Assembly: GCF_021245735.1 (NCBI RefSeq)
Contig: NZ_JAJISB010000023.1
Coordinates: 53,839 to 117,838, forward strand
Source: Brevibacillus daliensis
GTDB lineage: Bacteria; Bacillota; Bacilli; Brevibacillales; Brevibacillaceae
Length of the DNA stretch: 64,000 nt
Reading direction: 5' to 3'
The notes under the pieces were generated by a model, which saw only the letters and a program-made list of their open reading frames with translations, did not search any database and had not been told where the DNA came from. Positions 1-8,157 of the stretch are shown one piece after another (within the stretch, counting starts at the first letter, position 1; each line of letters opens with the position of its first letter). The position numbers and the translations under genes were made by a program.

Positions 1-2
1 AG

Positions 3-233
3 GTGAGGGAAACGAAAAATGGCGGAGTGATAAGCCTTGTCTATACCCCCCGAACCTTGCGTGAAAATGGATTTGCTACTTCCTGTGTAACAGCTGTAAG
101 TAAAGAACTGCTAGCTCAGGGTTTTACGTTCTGTTGCCTGTATGCAGATGAGGAAAATACAGCAGCGAATACTATGTATGAGAACATCGGCTACAAATCT
201 GTACAAAAGTCGATCACGTATACTTTTGCTTGA
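3..233 (+). CDS. GNAT acetyltransferase, C-terminal fragment cut by the window edge
   Basis: The reading frame is open from the first bases, so the real gene begins outside the window and only the last 76 or so residues are seen. They contain the end of a GNAT fold: a stretch ending YTPRTLRENGFA, matching the acetyl-CoA pyrophosphate loop region (Q/RxxGxG/A type), and the closing segment with AANTMYENIGYK, the typical C-terminal beta-alpha element. GNAT enzymes move an acetyl group from acetyl-CoA to an amine; the substrate cannot be told from this piece. The initial GTG at base 3 is probably an internal valine codon. Confidence 0.75.
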   Translation: MRETKNGGVISLVYTPRTLRENGFATSCVTAVSKELLAQGFTFCCLYADEENTAANTMYENIGYKSVQKSITYTFA

Positions 234-335
234 TTCTACAAGTTGTCTTTCTTAATAAAATTGACCAAAGCTGTCACTTTTCCTTCTTCAAAACAGTCTT
301 AATAAATAGGGCGTTTTTTTGTAAGAGGTGAAGTA

Positions 336-1502
336 ATGAAACAAAATCCCAAAAGTTTAAATCGAACGGAAAAAAGGCGGAGCACGAGGAAGCGAAAGAA
401 ACTTCGGATGCATATGCTTTTTTATACTTTTCTGATGACAGCAATACTGCTTTTCGGCAGTGTTCTAATTTTTTCCGATGAGCTGAGTACTGCCTTCTTT
501 TCAGATAAACAGACATCAGGAGAACCGCCGATTGAGCCAGAGCAAACGCAGGAGCAAACCGTGCGACTTAGCTTCGCGGGGGATATCATGATGGCAGCAG
601 GTCATGTGGAAACCTTGCTTAAGGATAAAGGCTATGAGTATGCATTTGCGCATGTAAAAGACCTCTTCCTTCAGGACGATTACACAGTAGGGAATCTGGA
701 GACACCGCTAACAGAAAATGGTGCTCCGGCAGACAATAAGGAGTACGTGTATAAATCTTCTCCCCTAGCTGCTCCAGCCATGAAGGCCTCAGGAATTGAC
801 CTGCTGAATTTGGCTAATAACCATTCCATGGATCAGGGAGAAAGTGGACTGCTCGATACGATGCAGGCACTAGAACAGCATGAACTTGCTTATATCGGTT
901 CAGGCAATAATGCGGATCGAGCATATTCACCTGTTTACGTGGAGCGGAATGGTATAAAAATCGCGTTTTTAGGTTTTACGAGAGTCATTCCGGAAACTAG
1001 CTGGTATGCAGGTAAAAACAAACCAGGTCTTGCTGTCAGCTATGATCCTGCGAAAGCAGTAGAGGCGATAAGCCAAGCTAAGAATCAGGCAGACGTCGTA
1101 ATTGTGATTGCACATTGGGGGAAGGAAAAGGTAGACAATCCAGTAGATCATCAAAAGGAATTGGCACATGCATATATTGATGCAGGTGCAGATTTGATCG
1201 TGGGTGGACATCCGCATGTATTACAAGGCTTTGAACAGTATAAGGGCAAATGGATTGCCTATAGTACAGGTAATTTTATCTTTACACGTGCACCACAGCC
1301 GAAAACCTGGGAAACGATGGTGCTGCAAGCTACCCTTACCAAGGATGGAGGGTGTGAATTACAAGTGATTCCGCATCATGCCGAGTTAGGGCAGGCAGTA
1401 CCGATGAATGAAGCAGAGAGTGATGCACTTCTCAAGCGACTGGAGTCAATCTCTGAAAATGGTGTTAAGATTGATGAACAGGGTTACGTGCGAAAATCAT
1501 AG
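336..1502 (+). CDS. CapA family protein (PgsA-like metallophosphatase), membrane anchored
   Basis: 388 residues. A basic N-terminus is followed by one membrane segment (about residues 27-48) and an acidic Pro/Glu/Gln linker, so the catalytic domain should lie outside the cell. Motifs of the CapA/PgsA calcineurin-like phosphoesterase family are visible: SFAGDIMM near 78, NLETPLT near 118, LANNHSMDQG near 158, AHWGKE near 258 and GGHPHVLQG near 289. Family members take part in capsule or poly-gamma-glutamate synthesis and export. No pgsB, pgsC or capB homologue lies nearby, so a poly-glutamate role is not supported here and a stand-alone surface phosphatase is equally likely. RBS AGAGGTG lies 6 bases before the ATG. 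A terminator follows. Confidence 0.85.
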   Translation: MKQNPKSLNRTEKRRSTRKRKKLRMHMLFYTFLMTAILLFGSVLIFSDELSTAFFSDKQTSGEPPIEPEQTQEQTVRLSFAGDIMMAAGHVETLLKDKGYEYAFAHVKDLFLQDDYTVGNLETPLTENGAPADNKEYVYKSSPLAAPAMKASGIDLLNLANNHSMDQGESGLLDTMQALEQHELAYIGSGNNADRAYSPVYVERNGIKIAFLGFTRVIPETSWYAGKNKPGLAVSYDPAKAVEAISQAKNQADVVIVIAHWGKEKVDNPVDHQKELAHAYIDAGADLIVGGHPHVLQGFEQYKGKWIAYSTGNFIFTRAPQPKTWETMVLQATLTKDGGCELQVIPHHAELGQAVPMNEAESDALLKRLESISENGVKIDEQGYVRKS

Positions 1503-1511
1503 TATACGAAT

Positions 1512-1552
1512 AAAGACTCGTAAATCTGATACCAGGTTGCGAGTCTTTTTTC
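1512..1552 (+). terminator. Rho-independent terminator after capA-like gene
   Basis: Arms AAAGACTCG and CGAGTCTTT flank a 20-base loop and run into a T tract. It closes the CapA-like transcription unit 10 bases after the stop codon. Confidence 0.85.
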
Positions 1553-1712
1553 TTGATGAATCGTTTCGGAAAGTATAGGCAAGTGCTGATTTGGCTTGAT
1601 ACTATCATAATCTTAATCGTATGATGATGTGGCATACAATGTGGAAAATGTTATTATTTTCTTGTTTGTATTTGCCGTGTGCAACATTCCTATATTTATG
1701 AGGTGAAGTAAC

Positions 1713-2831
1713 ATGAAAATAACAGCTGCGATTATTCATGAAAAAAGCGCAGAATTTAAGCTGGAAGAAGTGACTCTGTCAGAACCTAATGAAAATGAAG
1801 TATTGATAAAAATAATAGGTTCAGGTATTTGCCATACAGATGCTGTCGCTCGTGATCAACAAATTCATGTTCCTTTGCCAGCTGTATTGGGACACGAGGG
1901 TTCAGGTATCGTAGAAAAAGTAGGCGCGAACGTTACTACGGTTGAGCCTGGCGATCACGTGGTACTCTCCTTCACTTCATGCGGTCATTGCGAAAATTGC
2001 TTAAGCGGACATCCTGCTTCTTGTCTTACATGTAATGTTCTAAACTTTGGCGGTAAAATGATGGATGGTACGAATCGCATTCATCAGTGTGACCATCCCG
2101 TTTCCACCTTTTTTGGACAATCCTCCTTTGGGTCATTTGCAATCGCGCATGAGCGAAATGTTGTAAAAGTTGATAAAGATGTTGATTTGATGCTCCTTGG
2201 ACCACTCGGTTGCGGGATTCAAACTGGAGCTGGAACGGTGCTTAATAAACTGCGTCCTGAATTTGGTACAACAATCGCCGTCTACGGCTGTGGTGCTGTA
2301 GGATTAAGCGCAATTATGGCTGCAAAGATTGCTGGCTGCAGTGAGATTATTGCTATCGATGTTCTTTCCAGTCGCTTAGAGTTAGCCAAAGAATTAGGGG
2401 CAACGCATGTTATTAACGGTAAAGAAGGTAATATAGTTGATGAGATACGCTCTCTAACCGATGGCGGAACAAATTACGCTGTCGAAACAACCGGGGTAGC
2501 TGTGGTTGTTCGTCAATCCGTGCAAGCCCTGCGTACATTGGGAACTGTGGCAATTGTAGGTGTAGGTGGAGAAGTATCGTTCCATCTTTTTGATGATTTG
2601 ATGGCTCAAGGAAAAACAATGATGGGGGTAATTGAGGGGGATTCTGTTCCACAAACCTTTATTCCACGCCTCATTCATTTTTATAAAAAAGGAAAGTTCC
2701 CATTTGATAAAATGGTTGAATTTTATGAACTAGACGAAATTAATAAAGCATTTGATGATTTGAAGAAAGGGATTACGGTAAAACCAATTGTAATGATGGA
2801 GCCTAATGATGATTGTAATTGTTGTGGATAA
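1713..2831 (+). CDS. Zinc-dependent alcohol dehydrogenase, aryl-alcohol dehydrogenase type
   Basis: 372 residues, medium-chain dehydrogenase. Catalytic zinc ligands are visible as C40-H41, the GHEG motif at 60-63 and a cysteine near 167 (GPLGCGIQTG). The structural zinc is bound by C90, C93, C96 and C104. A GCGAVG nucleotide-binding loop lies near 193. The order and spacing match NAD-dependent aryl/benzyl alcohol dehydrogenases, which interconvert alcohols and aldehydes in the cytosol; the actual substrate is inferred only from family. Oddly, the protein ends in a short acidic Cys-rich tail (DDCNCCG) beyond the usual end of the fold. RBS GAGGTGAAG precedes the ATG; the gene is monocistronic between two terminators. 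Confidence 0.9.
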   Translation: MKITAAIIHEKSAEFKLEEVTLSEPNENEVLIKIIGSGICHTDAVARDQQIHVPLPAVLGHEGSGIVEKVGANVTTVEPGDHVVLSFTSCGHCENCLSGHPASCLTCNVLNFGGKMMDGTNRIHQCDHPVSTFFGQSSFGSFAIAHERNVVKVDKDVDLMLLGPLGCGIQTGAGTVLNKLRPEFGTTIAVYGCGAVGLSAIMAAKIAGCSEIIAIDVLSSRLELAKELGATHVINGKEGNIVDEIRSLTDGGTNYAVETTGVAVVVRQSVQALRTLGTVAIVGVGGEVSFHLFDDLMAQGKTMMGVIEGDSVPQTFIPRLIHFYKKGKFPFDKMVEFYELDEINKAFDDLKKGITVKPIVMMEPNDDCNCCG

Positions 2832-2878
2832 CAGCTGTCCTAGCTTGAGAGTGACAGGATAGTGTAATGAGAAAAGGC

Positions 2879-2915
2879 AAAGAAAGAACCAGATTGATAT
2901 ACTGGTTCTTTCTTT
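2879..2915. terminator. Bidirectional terminator between adh and murB
   Basis: A perfect 14-bp stem (AGAAAGAACCAG core) with a 9-base loop, A-rich on the left and T-rich on the right, lies between two convergent genes and can serve both. Confidence 0.85.
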
Positions 2916-2920
2916 GCTTC

Positions 2921-3835
2921 TTATTCGTCTTCACCCAAAATCTTAACTTCCGTTTCCAAATCCACATTGTATTTAGCCTTCACCGTTTGTTGAACATGCT
3001 TGATGAGGTTCAAATAATCTGTTGCAGTCGCTTGATCTACATTGATAATAAACCCAGCATGCTTTTCTGAGATCTCTGCTCCACCAATGCGTGTTTTTTG
3101 CAAACCGCTATCTTGAATCAACTTGCCTGCAAAATGGTTAGGAGGTCGTTTAAAGACACTGCCACAAGAAGGATACTCTAATGGCTGCTTCGATTCACGT
3201 TGGAAGGTGAGATCATTCATTTTCTCTTGGATTAAGGCTTGGTCACCCAGTATTAGCTGAAAGGTTGCCTCTAATACAGTCGCCTTTTGGTCAGCAAATG
3301 CACTGCGACGATAGCCAAATTGGAAATCATCTGGACCCATTCGCAGTAATTCACCCTCAGATGTAAGCACAAGGGCTGATTGAAGAACATGTGCCACTTC
3401 TCCCCCATATGCTCCAGCATTCATATATAAAGCACCACCTACTGTACCGGGAATACCACAGGCAAACTCGAGACCAGTCAGGCTATTTCGTAAGGCTACC
3501 CGTGACACATCAATTATGGCTGCACCGCACCTGGCAACAATTTTTTGGTCGGTTACAGTAATTGTATCCAGTCTGACCAAATGTAGAACAATCCCGCGAA
3601 TACCGCCATCACGTACAATCACATTGGACCCATTACCTAGAATGGTAACGGGAATCTCATTTTTTCGGGCATATTGAACTACCCCCTGCACTTCCTCGTA
3701 TGAACCAGGCTGTACAAAGATATCAGCTTTTCCGCCTGTTTTAGTATGTGTATACGTTTTGAGTGGTTCGTTAATTTTGGCGATCCCTACTGTGATGATC
3801 TTTTCTATGTCTTGAATGATATGTTTTTGATTCAT
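2921..3835 (-). CDS. murB: UDP-N-acetylenolpyruvoylglucosamine reductase
   Basis: 304 residues from the ATG at 3835; an in-frame ATG 18 bases upstream exists, but GGGGATGG sits at the right distance for 3835. MurB reduces UDP-GlcNAc-enolpyruvate to UDP-MurNAc with NADPH and FAD, the second committed step of peptidoglycan synthesis, in the cytosol. Visible are the FAD_binding_4 signature (GNGSNVIVRDGG), CGIPGTVGGALYMNAGAYGGE region, the YRRSAF motif with the catalytic-site Tyr/Arg, CGSVFKRP carrying the catalytic Ser, and EKHAGF. This is the short, type II form usual in Firmicutes. The gene is alone, away from the division cluster. Confidence 0.95.
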   Translation of the reverse strand: MNQKHIIQDIEKIITVGIAKINEPLKTYTHTKTGGKADIFVQPGSYEEVQGVVQYARKNEIPVTILGNGSNVIVRDGGIRGIVLHLVRLDTITVTDQKIVARCGAAIIDVSRVALRNSLTGLEFACGIPGTVGGALYMNAGAYGGEVAHVLQSALVLTSEGELLRMGPDDFQFGYRRSAFADQKATVLEATFQLILGDQALIQEKMNDLTFQRESKQPLEYPSCGSVFKRPPNHFAGKLIQDSGLQKTRIGGAEISEKHAGFIINVDQATATDYLNLIKHVQQTVKAKYNVDLETEVKILGEDE

Positions 3836-3947
3836 TATATTATCCATCCCCATTGAAAGCTGCTATATCTGTTTCTATTAACAATATTAAACTATACCAG
3901 TTTTGGTGACGATGCAAGTTTACTTTTATCCATTGCGTTGTGGGCTA

Positions 3948-4420
3948 GCAGAAGAAGCACATTTTTTGTCTGTGAACTTGTTAAGGTCCAGCAAGGATGC
4001 TAAGACTGTCCGCTACTGGGCAAAGAGTGCGGAAAGTGCAAAAGGCTGAGTAGCTACGCAGTATATCATGGGTTGCACTTTTTTATCCGCCCTCTTTGTC
4101 CAGTAGCTAGGTTGGACCTTAAAGGTTCTGGACAAAAAATGTGCTTCTTCTGCAAACGGCTTCAGTGGAAAAGCACAATCAAAGCCAAAAGCTTGAAAAA
4201 CCAGATTCTCTTTTCATACAGAGCGTCTTGGCGAAGCCCAACTGAGCGGAGCACTATTCATCGGGAAAAAGAAGCGAAACCCAGCAAGTCTTACAGTGAA
4301 TACATCGTTTAGAGCTTCCCCGGTGAATAGTGCGGAGCGGACAGTCTAACCCCTTGTAGGGCAAAGACTTTTAGCGAAGGGTGAAAAGAGAATCTGGTTT
4401 TCCCCCCTATGATAGGAATA
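3948..4420 (+). repeat. Two-hairpin dispersed repeat, copy A
   Basis: This is one of four related intergenic units (others at 20050, 49563, 63435), all in the same orientation. Domain 1 (3948-4153) starts GCAGAAGAAGCACATTTTTT and ends with its complement; an inner stem pairs CTACTGGGCAAAGAG with CTCTTTGTCCAGTAG. Domain 2 (4196-4402) pairs AAAACCAGATTCTCTTTTCA with TGAAAAGAGAATCTGGTTTT. The C-to-A change in the left arm relative to other copies is matched by G-to-T in the right arm. It fills the gap between divergent murB and the tetR operon; the operon promoter lies just outside. Short open frames inside it look accidental. Confidence 0.9.
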
Positions 4421-4474
4421 CCGCAATAATATAGTCTTCGGATGGTCAGAGACAAAAGATTTTATTGTAAGCAC

Positions 4475-4502
4475 TTGAAATATTCAGAACATTACATATA
4501 AT
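4475..4502 (+). promoter_or_regulatory. Sigma-A type promoter of the tetR-acyl-CoA operon
   Basis: TTGAAA (4475-4480) and TATAAT (4497-4502) are separated by 16 bases and lie 22 bases before the tetR start. It is the only strong promoter I see for the long operon, and TetR probably acts on it. Confidence 0.65.
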
Positions 4503-4523
4503 AAAAACTGAGAGGTGATTCAG

Positions 4524-5123
4524 GTGTCAGAAAATCAACCAACACAAACACTGACAAAAAAAGGTCTGGAAACAAGAGCGAAGCTGCTGCATGCTGCTGA
4601 ACATATTTTTGGACAATACGGATATTATGAAGCTTCCATTGTGTTGATTACTCAACATGCTCAGGTGGCACAAGGTACTTTTTATAATTATTTCGAGTCC
4701 AAAAAGGCGATTTATGATGAAGTAGTCAGACAGCTGAATCGAGGTTTACGGGCACAAATAAAAGAAGAAATTGCTTCTGCAACCAGCCACGAAGACACCC
4801 TTCGAATCGGTTTTCTCGCTTTCTTTCGCTGGGTAAAAAATCATCCCAATTTGTATAGTATCGTTCAGCAGGCAGTTTTGGTCGATCAGGAATTGTATCG
4901 ATGGTACTATGACAAATTGGCAATGGGGTACCAGAAAAGTTTAACCGTCGGTATTGATGAGGGAGCTTTTCGCAAGTTGGATCAGGAGACAATCGCTTAC
5001 TGCTTACTGTCAATTGGCCAATTCCTCGGCATGAGATGGGTGTATTGGGAGGGGCAGGATGTACCGGAGGACGTATTCGAAACAGCGATGTCCATGGTTT
5101 TCGGCGGTCTTCAGGTTAAGTGA
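4524..5123 (+). CDS. TetR/AcrR family transcriptional regulator
   Basis: 199 residues from the GTG at 4524, placed 6 bases after AGAGGTG; a second GTG at 4515 overlaps that RBS. The N-terminal 60 residues form a TetR HTH (RAKLLHAAEHIFGQYGYYEAS, then TFYNYFESKKAIYDEVV). The C-terminal helical ligand domain resembles regulators of fatty-acid or acyl-CoA genes by context only. It is the first gene of the operon with acyl-CoA ligase, hydratase, KAS III-like protein and Liv-type transporter, so the likely ligand is the transported acid or its CoA ester. Expected to be a dimeric repressor acting on the promoter at 4475-4502 (inference). Confidence 0.9.
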   Translation: MSENQPTQTLTKKGLETRAKLLHAAEHIFGQYGYYEASIVLITQHAQVAQGTFYNYFESKKAIYDEVVRQLNRGLRAQIKEEIASATSHEDTLRIGFLAFFRWVKNHPNLYSIVQQAVLVDQELYRWYYDKLAMGYQKSLTVGIDEGAFRKLDQETIAYCLLSIGQFLGMRWVYWEGQDVPEDVFETAMSMVFGGLQVK

Positions 5124-5141
5124 TCGCTTTAAACAATAAAA

Positions 5142-5155
5142 TGCAAACGTTTTCA
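5142..5155 (+). promoter_or_regulatory. Candidate catabolite-responsive element (CcpA site)
   Basis: TGCAAACGTTTTCA fits the consensus TGWNANCGNTNWCA at every position but the third. It lies between tetR and the ligase, inside the operon, where CcpA sites commonly block elongation. This would place the downstream genes under carbon catabolite repression. Confidence 0.45.
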
Positions 5156-5179
5156 AAGGTGAAGTAAAGGAGGAAGCCT

Positions 5180-6703
5180 ATGCAAGGAATTACTTACTGG
5201 ATCAAACAGCGAGCGTATCTTACCCCAAACCGCATTGCGATCATTGCGGAAGAACAACAAGTAACTTACCAGGAGATGTACGTCAAGATCACTCGAATGG
5301 CTCGTTTCCTGCAGAATGATTTGTCGGTTCAAAAAGGGGATCGAATTGGAATCTTATCACAAAACAGTATGGAGTTTGTTCTTCTGCTGTTTGCTATTGC
5401 AAAGTTGGGAGCGATAGCGGTTCCTTTTAATATTAGATTGACACCAGCAGAACTTAGCTATCAGTTTCAAGACAGTGGAATACGGATCTTATTCACACAG
5501 CGAGAGTTCGAGCTCTCCATCACTGCCAGTAAGGTAATGGATGTAGTAGAGCATCTGAATTGGCTAGATGAGAACCACCTTGCTTGGTCGAGTTATGAAC
5601 CCCAAGCTGATGCAGTGATTGATGAAAACGAGTGGCGCTACGTGGGAACAGGTGAAGATCGCTACATCATCTGCTATACCTCCGGAACGACAGGAAAGCC
5701 GAAGGGAGCAGTGCTTACTCAGGAAAATATGTTTTGGAATGCATGCAATAATATAACTGCCATTGATATTACCTCTTATGATCGTGTGATCGTACTCTTA
5801 CCCCTGTTTCATATCGGGGGGATTGGATTGTTCGCATTTCCTACCTTCTTTGCCGGGGGGACTGTGGTTATTCCCGGTAAATTCCATCCAGATAAAGCCC
5901 TACAGCTCATTGAAGAACATCAAGTTACCGTCGTCATGGGGGTACCCGCTATCCATGATGCAATTCGTAAAAGTCCACTTTTCCACACCTCAGATCTGAG
6001 TTCCGTTCGTTGGTTTTACAATGGCGGTGCTCCTTGTCCACATGAATTGATTATCCAGTACCATCAGTTGGGACTTCCGTTTGGTCAAGGGTTTGGCCTG
6101 ACCGAAACGTCCCCCACCGTATGTATGCTCACCAAAGAAGATGCTCATAGAAAAGTAGGTTCAATTGGCAAGCCAGCTCTGTTTTGTGAGATTCGTCTGG
6201 TCAACAATGAAGGCGAAGACGTGATACAAGGCGAGATTGGGGAATTACTAGTCAAGGGTCCCCATGTCATGAAGGAGTACTGGAACCTGCCTGATGAAAC
6301 GAATAAAGCAATTCGTGATGGCTGGTTTTACACGGGTGATTTGGCTAAGCAGGACGAAGAAGGCTTTGTCTATATCGCAGGTCGTCGCAAAGAAATGATT
6401 ATCTCAGGTGGCGAAAATATTTATCCGCTGGAACTGGAACAGACGATTGGCGATCTGGAAGGGGTAGAAGAGGTAGCGGTTATCGGAGTGCCGGATGAAA
6501 AGTGGGGAGAGGTTGCCAAAGCATTCATTGTACCTAAAAAAGATGCTTTGCTTACACGTGAACAAGTGCAAGCGTACTGTGAGGAACGATTAGCACGTTA
6601 TAAAATACCGAAATATTTTGTCTTTTTATCTGAGTTACCGCGAAATGCAACAGGAAAAATCGTAAAACAATCTCTAGCAAAAATGGAAACAACTACACTC
6701 TAG
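5180..6703 (+). CDS. Acyl-CoA synthetase (AMP-forming)
   Basis: 507 residues, class I adenylate-forming enzyme that activates a carboxylic acid with ATP and CoA. Motifs in order: P-loop YTSGTTGKPKGA near 170, the GQGFGLTETSP A5 motif near 310, YTGDLAKQDEEGF (A7), GRRKEMIISGGENIYP (A8) and the C-terminal PRNATGKIVK with the catalytic lysine (A10). The overall length and pattern resemble medium/long-chain fatty acyl-CoA or O-succinylbenzoate-type ligases; the exact acid is unknown. It stands directly before a MaoC hydratase and an importer, suggesting it traps the imported acid as CoA thioester. RBS AAAGGAGG is strong. Confidence 0.9.
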   Translation: MQGITYWIKQRAYLTPNRIAIIAEEQQVTYQEMYVKITRMARFLQNDLSVQKGDRIGILSQNSMEFVLLLFAIAKLGAIAVPFNIRLTPAELSYQFQDSGIRILFTQREFELSITASKVMDVVEHLNWLDENHLAWSSYEPQADAVIDENEWRYVGTGEDRYIICYTSGTTGKPKGAVLTQENMFWNACNNITAIDITSYDRVIVLLPLFHIGGIGLFAFPTFFAGGTVVIPGKFHPDKALQLIEEHQVTVVMGVPAIHDAIRKSPLFHTSDLSSVRWFYNGGAPCPHELIIQYHQLGLPFGQGFGLTETSPTVCMLTKEDAHRKVGSIGKPALFCEIRLVNNEGEDVIQGEIGELLVKGPHVMKEYWNLPDETNKAIRDGWFYTGDLAKQDEEGFVYIAGRRKEMIISGGENIYPLELEQTIGDLEGVEEVAVIGVPDEKWGEVAKAFIVPKKDALLTREQVQAYCEERLARYKIPKYFVFLSELPRNATGKIVKQSLAKMETTTL

Positions 6704-6715
6704 TGAGGTGAAGAA

Positions 6716-7132
6716 ATGGCTTTTTTTACTCAAGGGCAAACGGCGTCATTTAGTAGAACCATAACAGAAACGGACTTCGTTATGTTTGCAGGATTAAGCG
6801 GAGATTACAACCCTGTTCATGTGGATCAGGAGTATGCCAGGGAAACGAGGTTTGGTCAGCGGATATCGCATGGACTACTCACAGCTAGCTTACTTTCACG
6901 CTTGCTTGGCATGCACTTGCCTGGAATAGGTTCCGTCTACAAAGACCAGACGCTTCAATTCAAGGCACCAGTATTTATCGGAGATACGATAACGGCTACC
7001 GCTACCGTTCAAGATTTTAATGAAGAACGAGGCATCATTACCTTGCTAACGGAATGTACCAATCAGCATGGCAAGATTGTATTAACAGGAACAGCAACGA
7101 TGCTCGTACCGAAAGAAGGAGAGAAAGTATGA
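6716..7132 (+). CDS. MaoC-like (R)-specific enoyl-CoA hydratase
   Basis: 138 residues, a single hot-dog domain of MaoC/PhaJ type. The hydratase motif is intact: the catalytic Asp and His are seen in GDYNPVHVDQEYA (about residues 28-40), followed by GQRISHGLL. Enzymes of this family add water to trans-2-enoyl-CoA to give (R)-3-hydroxyacyl-CoA. It follows the ligase by 12 bases and overlaps the next start codon (ATGA), so it is translationally coupled to the KAS III-like gene. With the SDR at the end of the operon it could form a hydratase/dehydrogenase pair for a beta-oxidation-like route (inference). Confidence 0.88.
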   Translation: MAFFTQGQTASFSRTITETDFVMFAGLSGDYNPVHVDQEYARETRFGQRISHGLLTASLLSRLLGMHLPGIGSVYKDQTLQFKAPVFIGDTITATATVQDFNEERGIITLLTECTNQHGKIVLTGTATMLVPKEGEKV

Positions 7133-8157
7133 TCGAAACCAACAAAGAACTAGAAATCGGGATTGAGGCAACAGGTGTATATTTTCCAGAGAGTGTTGAA
7201 AAAGCTAGTGAACTCGCGGTCAAAACAGGCATATCTGAATCAGTTATTATCGAAAAATTCGGTCTTTATGAAAAGCATGTAGCAGATGGTAGCTTGCACG
7301 CATCCGATCTAGCTGTTCGAGCAGCTAAAAGTATTGTGGGAACTGCGGTAGATGCGAATGAGATCGATGCCATAATCTACTTCGGCAGTCCGCATAAGGA
7401 TTATTATATCTGGTCCAGTGCACCCAAAATTCAACATGAATTGGGTGCAAAGGGGGCTTACGCTTTTGAAATTATGAATGTAAGCTCTGGGTTTCCTATT
7501 GCATTGAAGGTTGCCAAGGATATGCTTGTAGCTGATTCCTCCATTACTAACATTCTTCTGGTGGCAGGGTGTAAGGAATCTCAAGTAATTGACTACGATA
7601 ACCCACGTTCACGATTCATGTTTAACTTTGCTGATGGTGGAACAGCTGCACTGATAAAACGTGGATCACAGAAAAGTAGGATTTTGGAAAGCGCGATCAT
7701 TACTGATGGTTCGTTTCATGATGATGTGAAGGTTCCGGCAGGCGGTTCCAAGCATCCAACCAGTCTACAAACCGTTGAGGAGCGTCTTCATTACATCGAT
7801 GTGACTAATCCGGCTAGCATGAAGGAGCGTCTAGATCCTGTGTCCATTCCCTATTTCGTAAAAGTGGTGGAACAAGCATTGGAGAAGAGTGGTCGTACCT
7901 TGGCTGATTTAAAGTTACTTCTTCCGTTACATACAAAGAGGTCCATGTTTATGGATTTGATCGGAAGGCTAGGTATCAAGGAGGATCAGGCGGTCTATCT
8001 GGACCATCATGGCCATATGTCAGCGCTTGATCCATGTGTGGGACTTCATTTTGCACAGGAGAGAAAATTGCTTCAACCAGGTGATATAGCAGTTGCCGTA
8101 AGTGCTGGAACGGGCTATACCTGGGCAGCGACAGTAATTGAATGGGTGGGTGAATAG
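7129..8157 (+). CDS. KAS III-like thiolase-fold protein lacking the catalytic cysteine
   Basis: 342 residues from the ATG at 7129, which overlaps the maoC stop; an upstream in-frame extension lies inside maoC and is rejected. The layout matches FabH/ketoacyl synthase III: a DLAVRAAKSIV helix, IDAIIYFGSP, then FEIMNVSSGFPIALKVA where FabH has the A-C-x-G nucleophile elbow. The cysteine position is Ser119. The active-site histidine is kept (LPLHTKR, H268), but the asparagine of GNTS is His296 (HHGHMS). The Cys-His-Asn triad is therefore Ser-His-His. It may be a serine-using acyltransferase, as known for DpsC-type KAS III relatives, a decarboxylase/thioesterase, or non-catalytic. Within the operon it probably handles the acyl-CoA product. 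Confidence 0.8.
   Translation: MIETNKELEIGIEATGVYFPESVEKASELAVKTGISESVIIEKFGLYEKHVADGSLHASDLAVRAAKSIVGTAVDANEIDAIIYFGSPHKDYYIWSSAPKIQHELGAKGAYAFEIMNVSSGFPIALKVAKDMLVADSSITNILLVAGCKESQVIDYDNPRSRFMFNFADGGTAALIKRGSQKSRILESAIITDGSFHDDVKVPAGGSKHPTSLQTVEERLHYIDVTNPASMKERLDPVSIPYFVKVVEQALEKSGRTLADLKLLLPLHTKRSMFMDLIGRLGIKEDQAVYLDHHGHMSALDPCVGLHFAQERKLLQPGDIAVAVSAGTGYTWAATVIEWVGE

Noticed and set aside
336..1502. Assignment of the CapA-like gene as poly-gamma-glutamate synthase pgsA
   Set aside because: No pgsB/pgsC partners are adjacent and many CapA-family proteins have other or unknown roles.
4073..4312. Open frame across repeat copy A, with counterparts at 20416-20610, 63606-63824 and 63730-63975
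   Set aside because: They run through inverted-repeat arms, have no RBS, are not in matching frames between copies, and show no protein family.
3948..4420. Interpretation of the large repeat as a CRISPR array or classic insertion sequence
   Set aside because: There is no regular repeat-spacer pattern and no transposase frame inside any copy.
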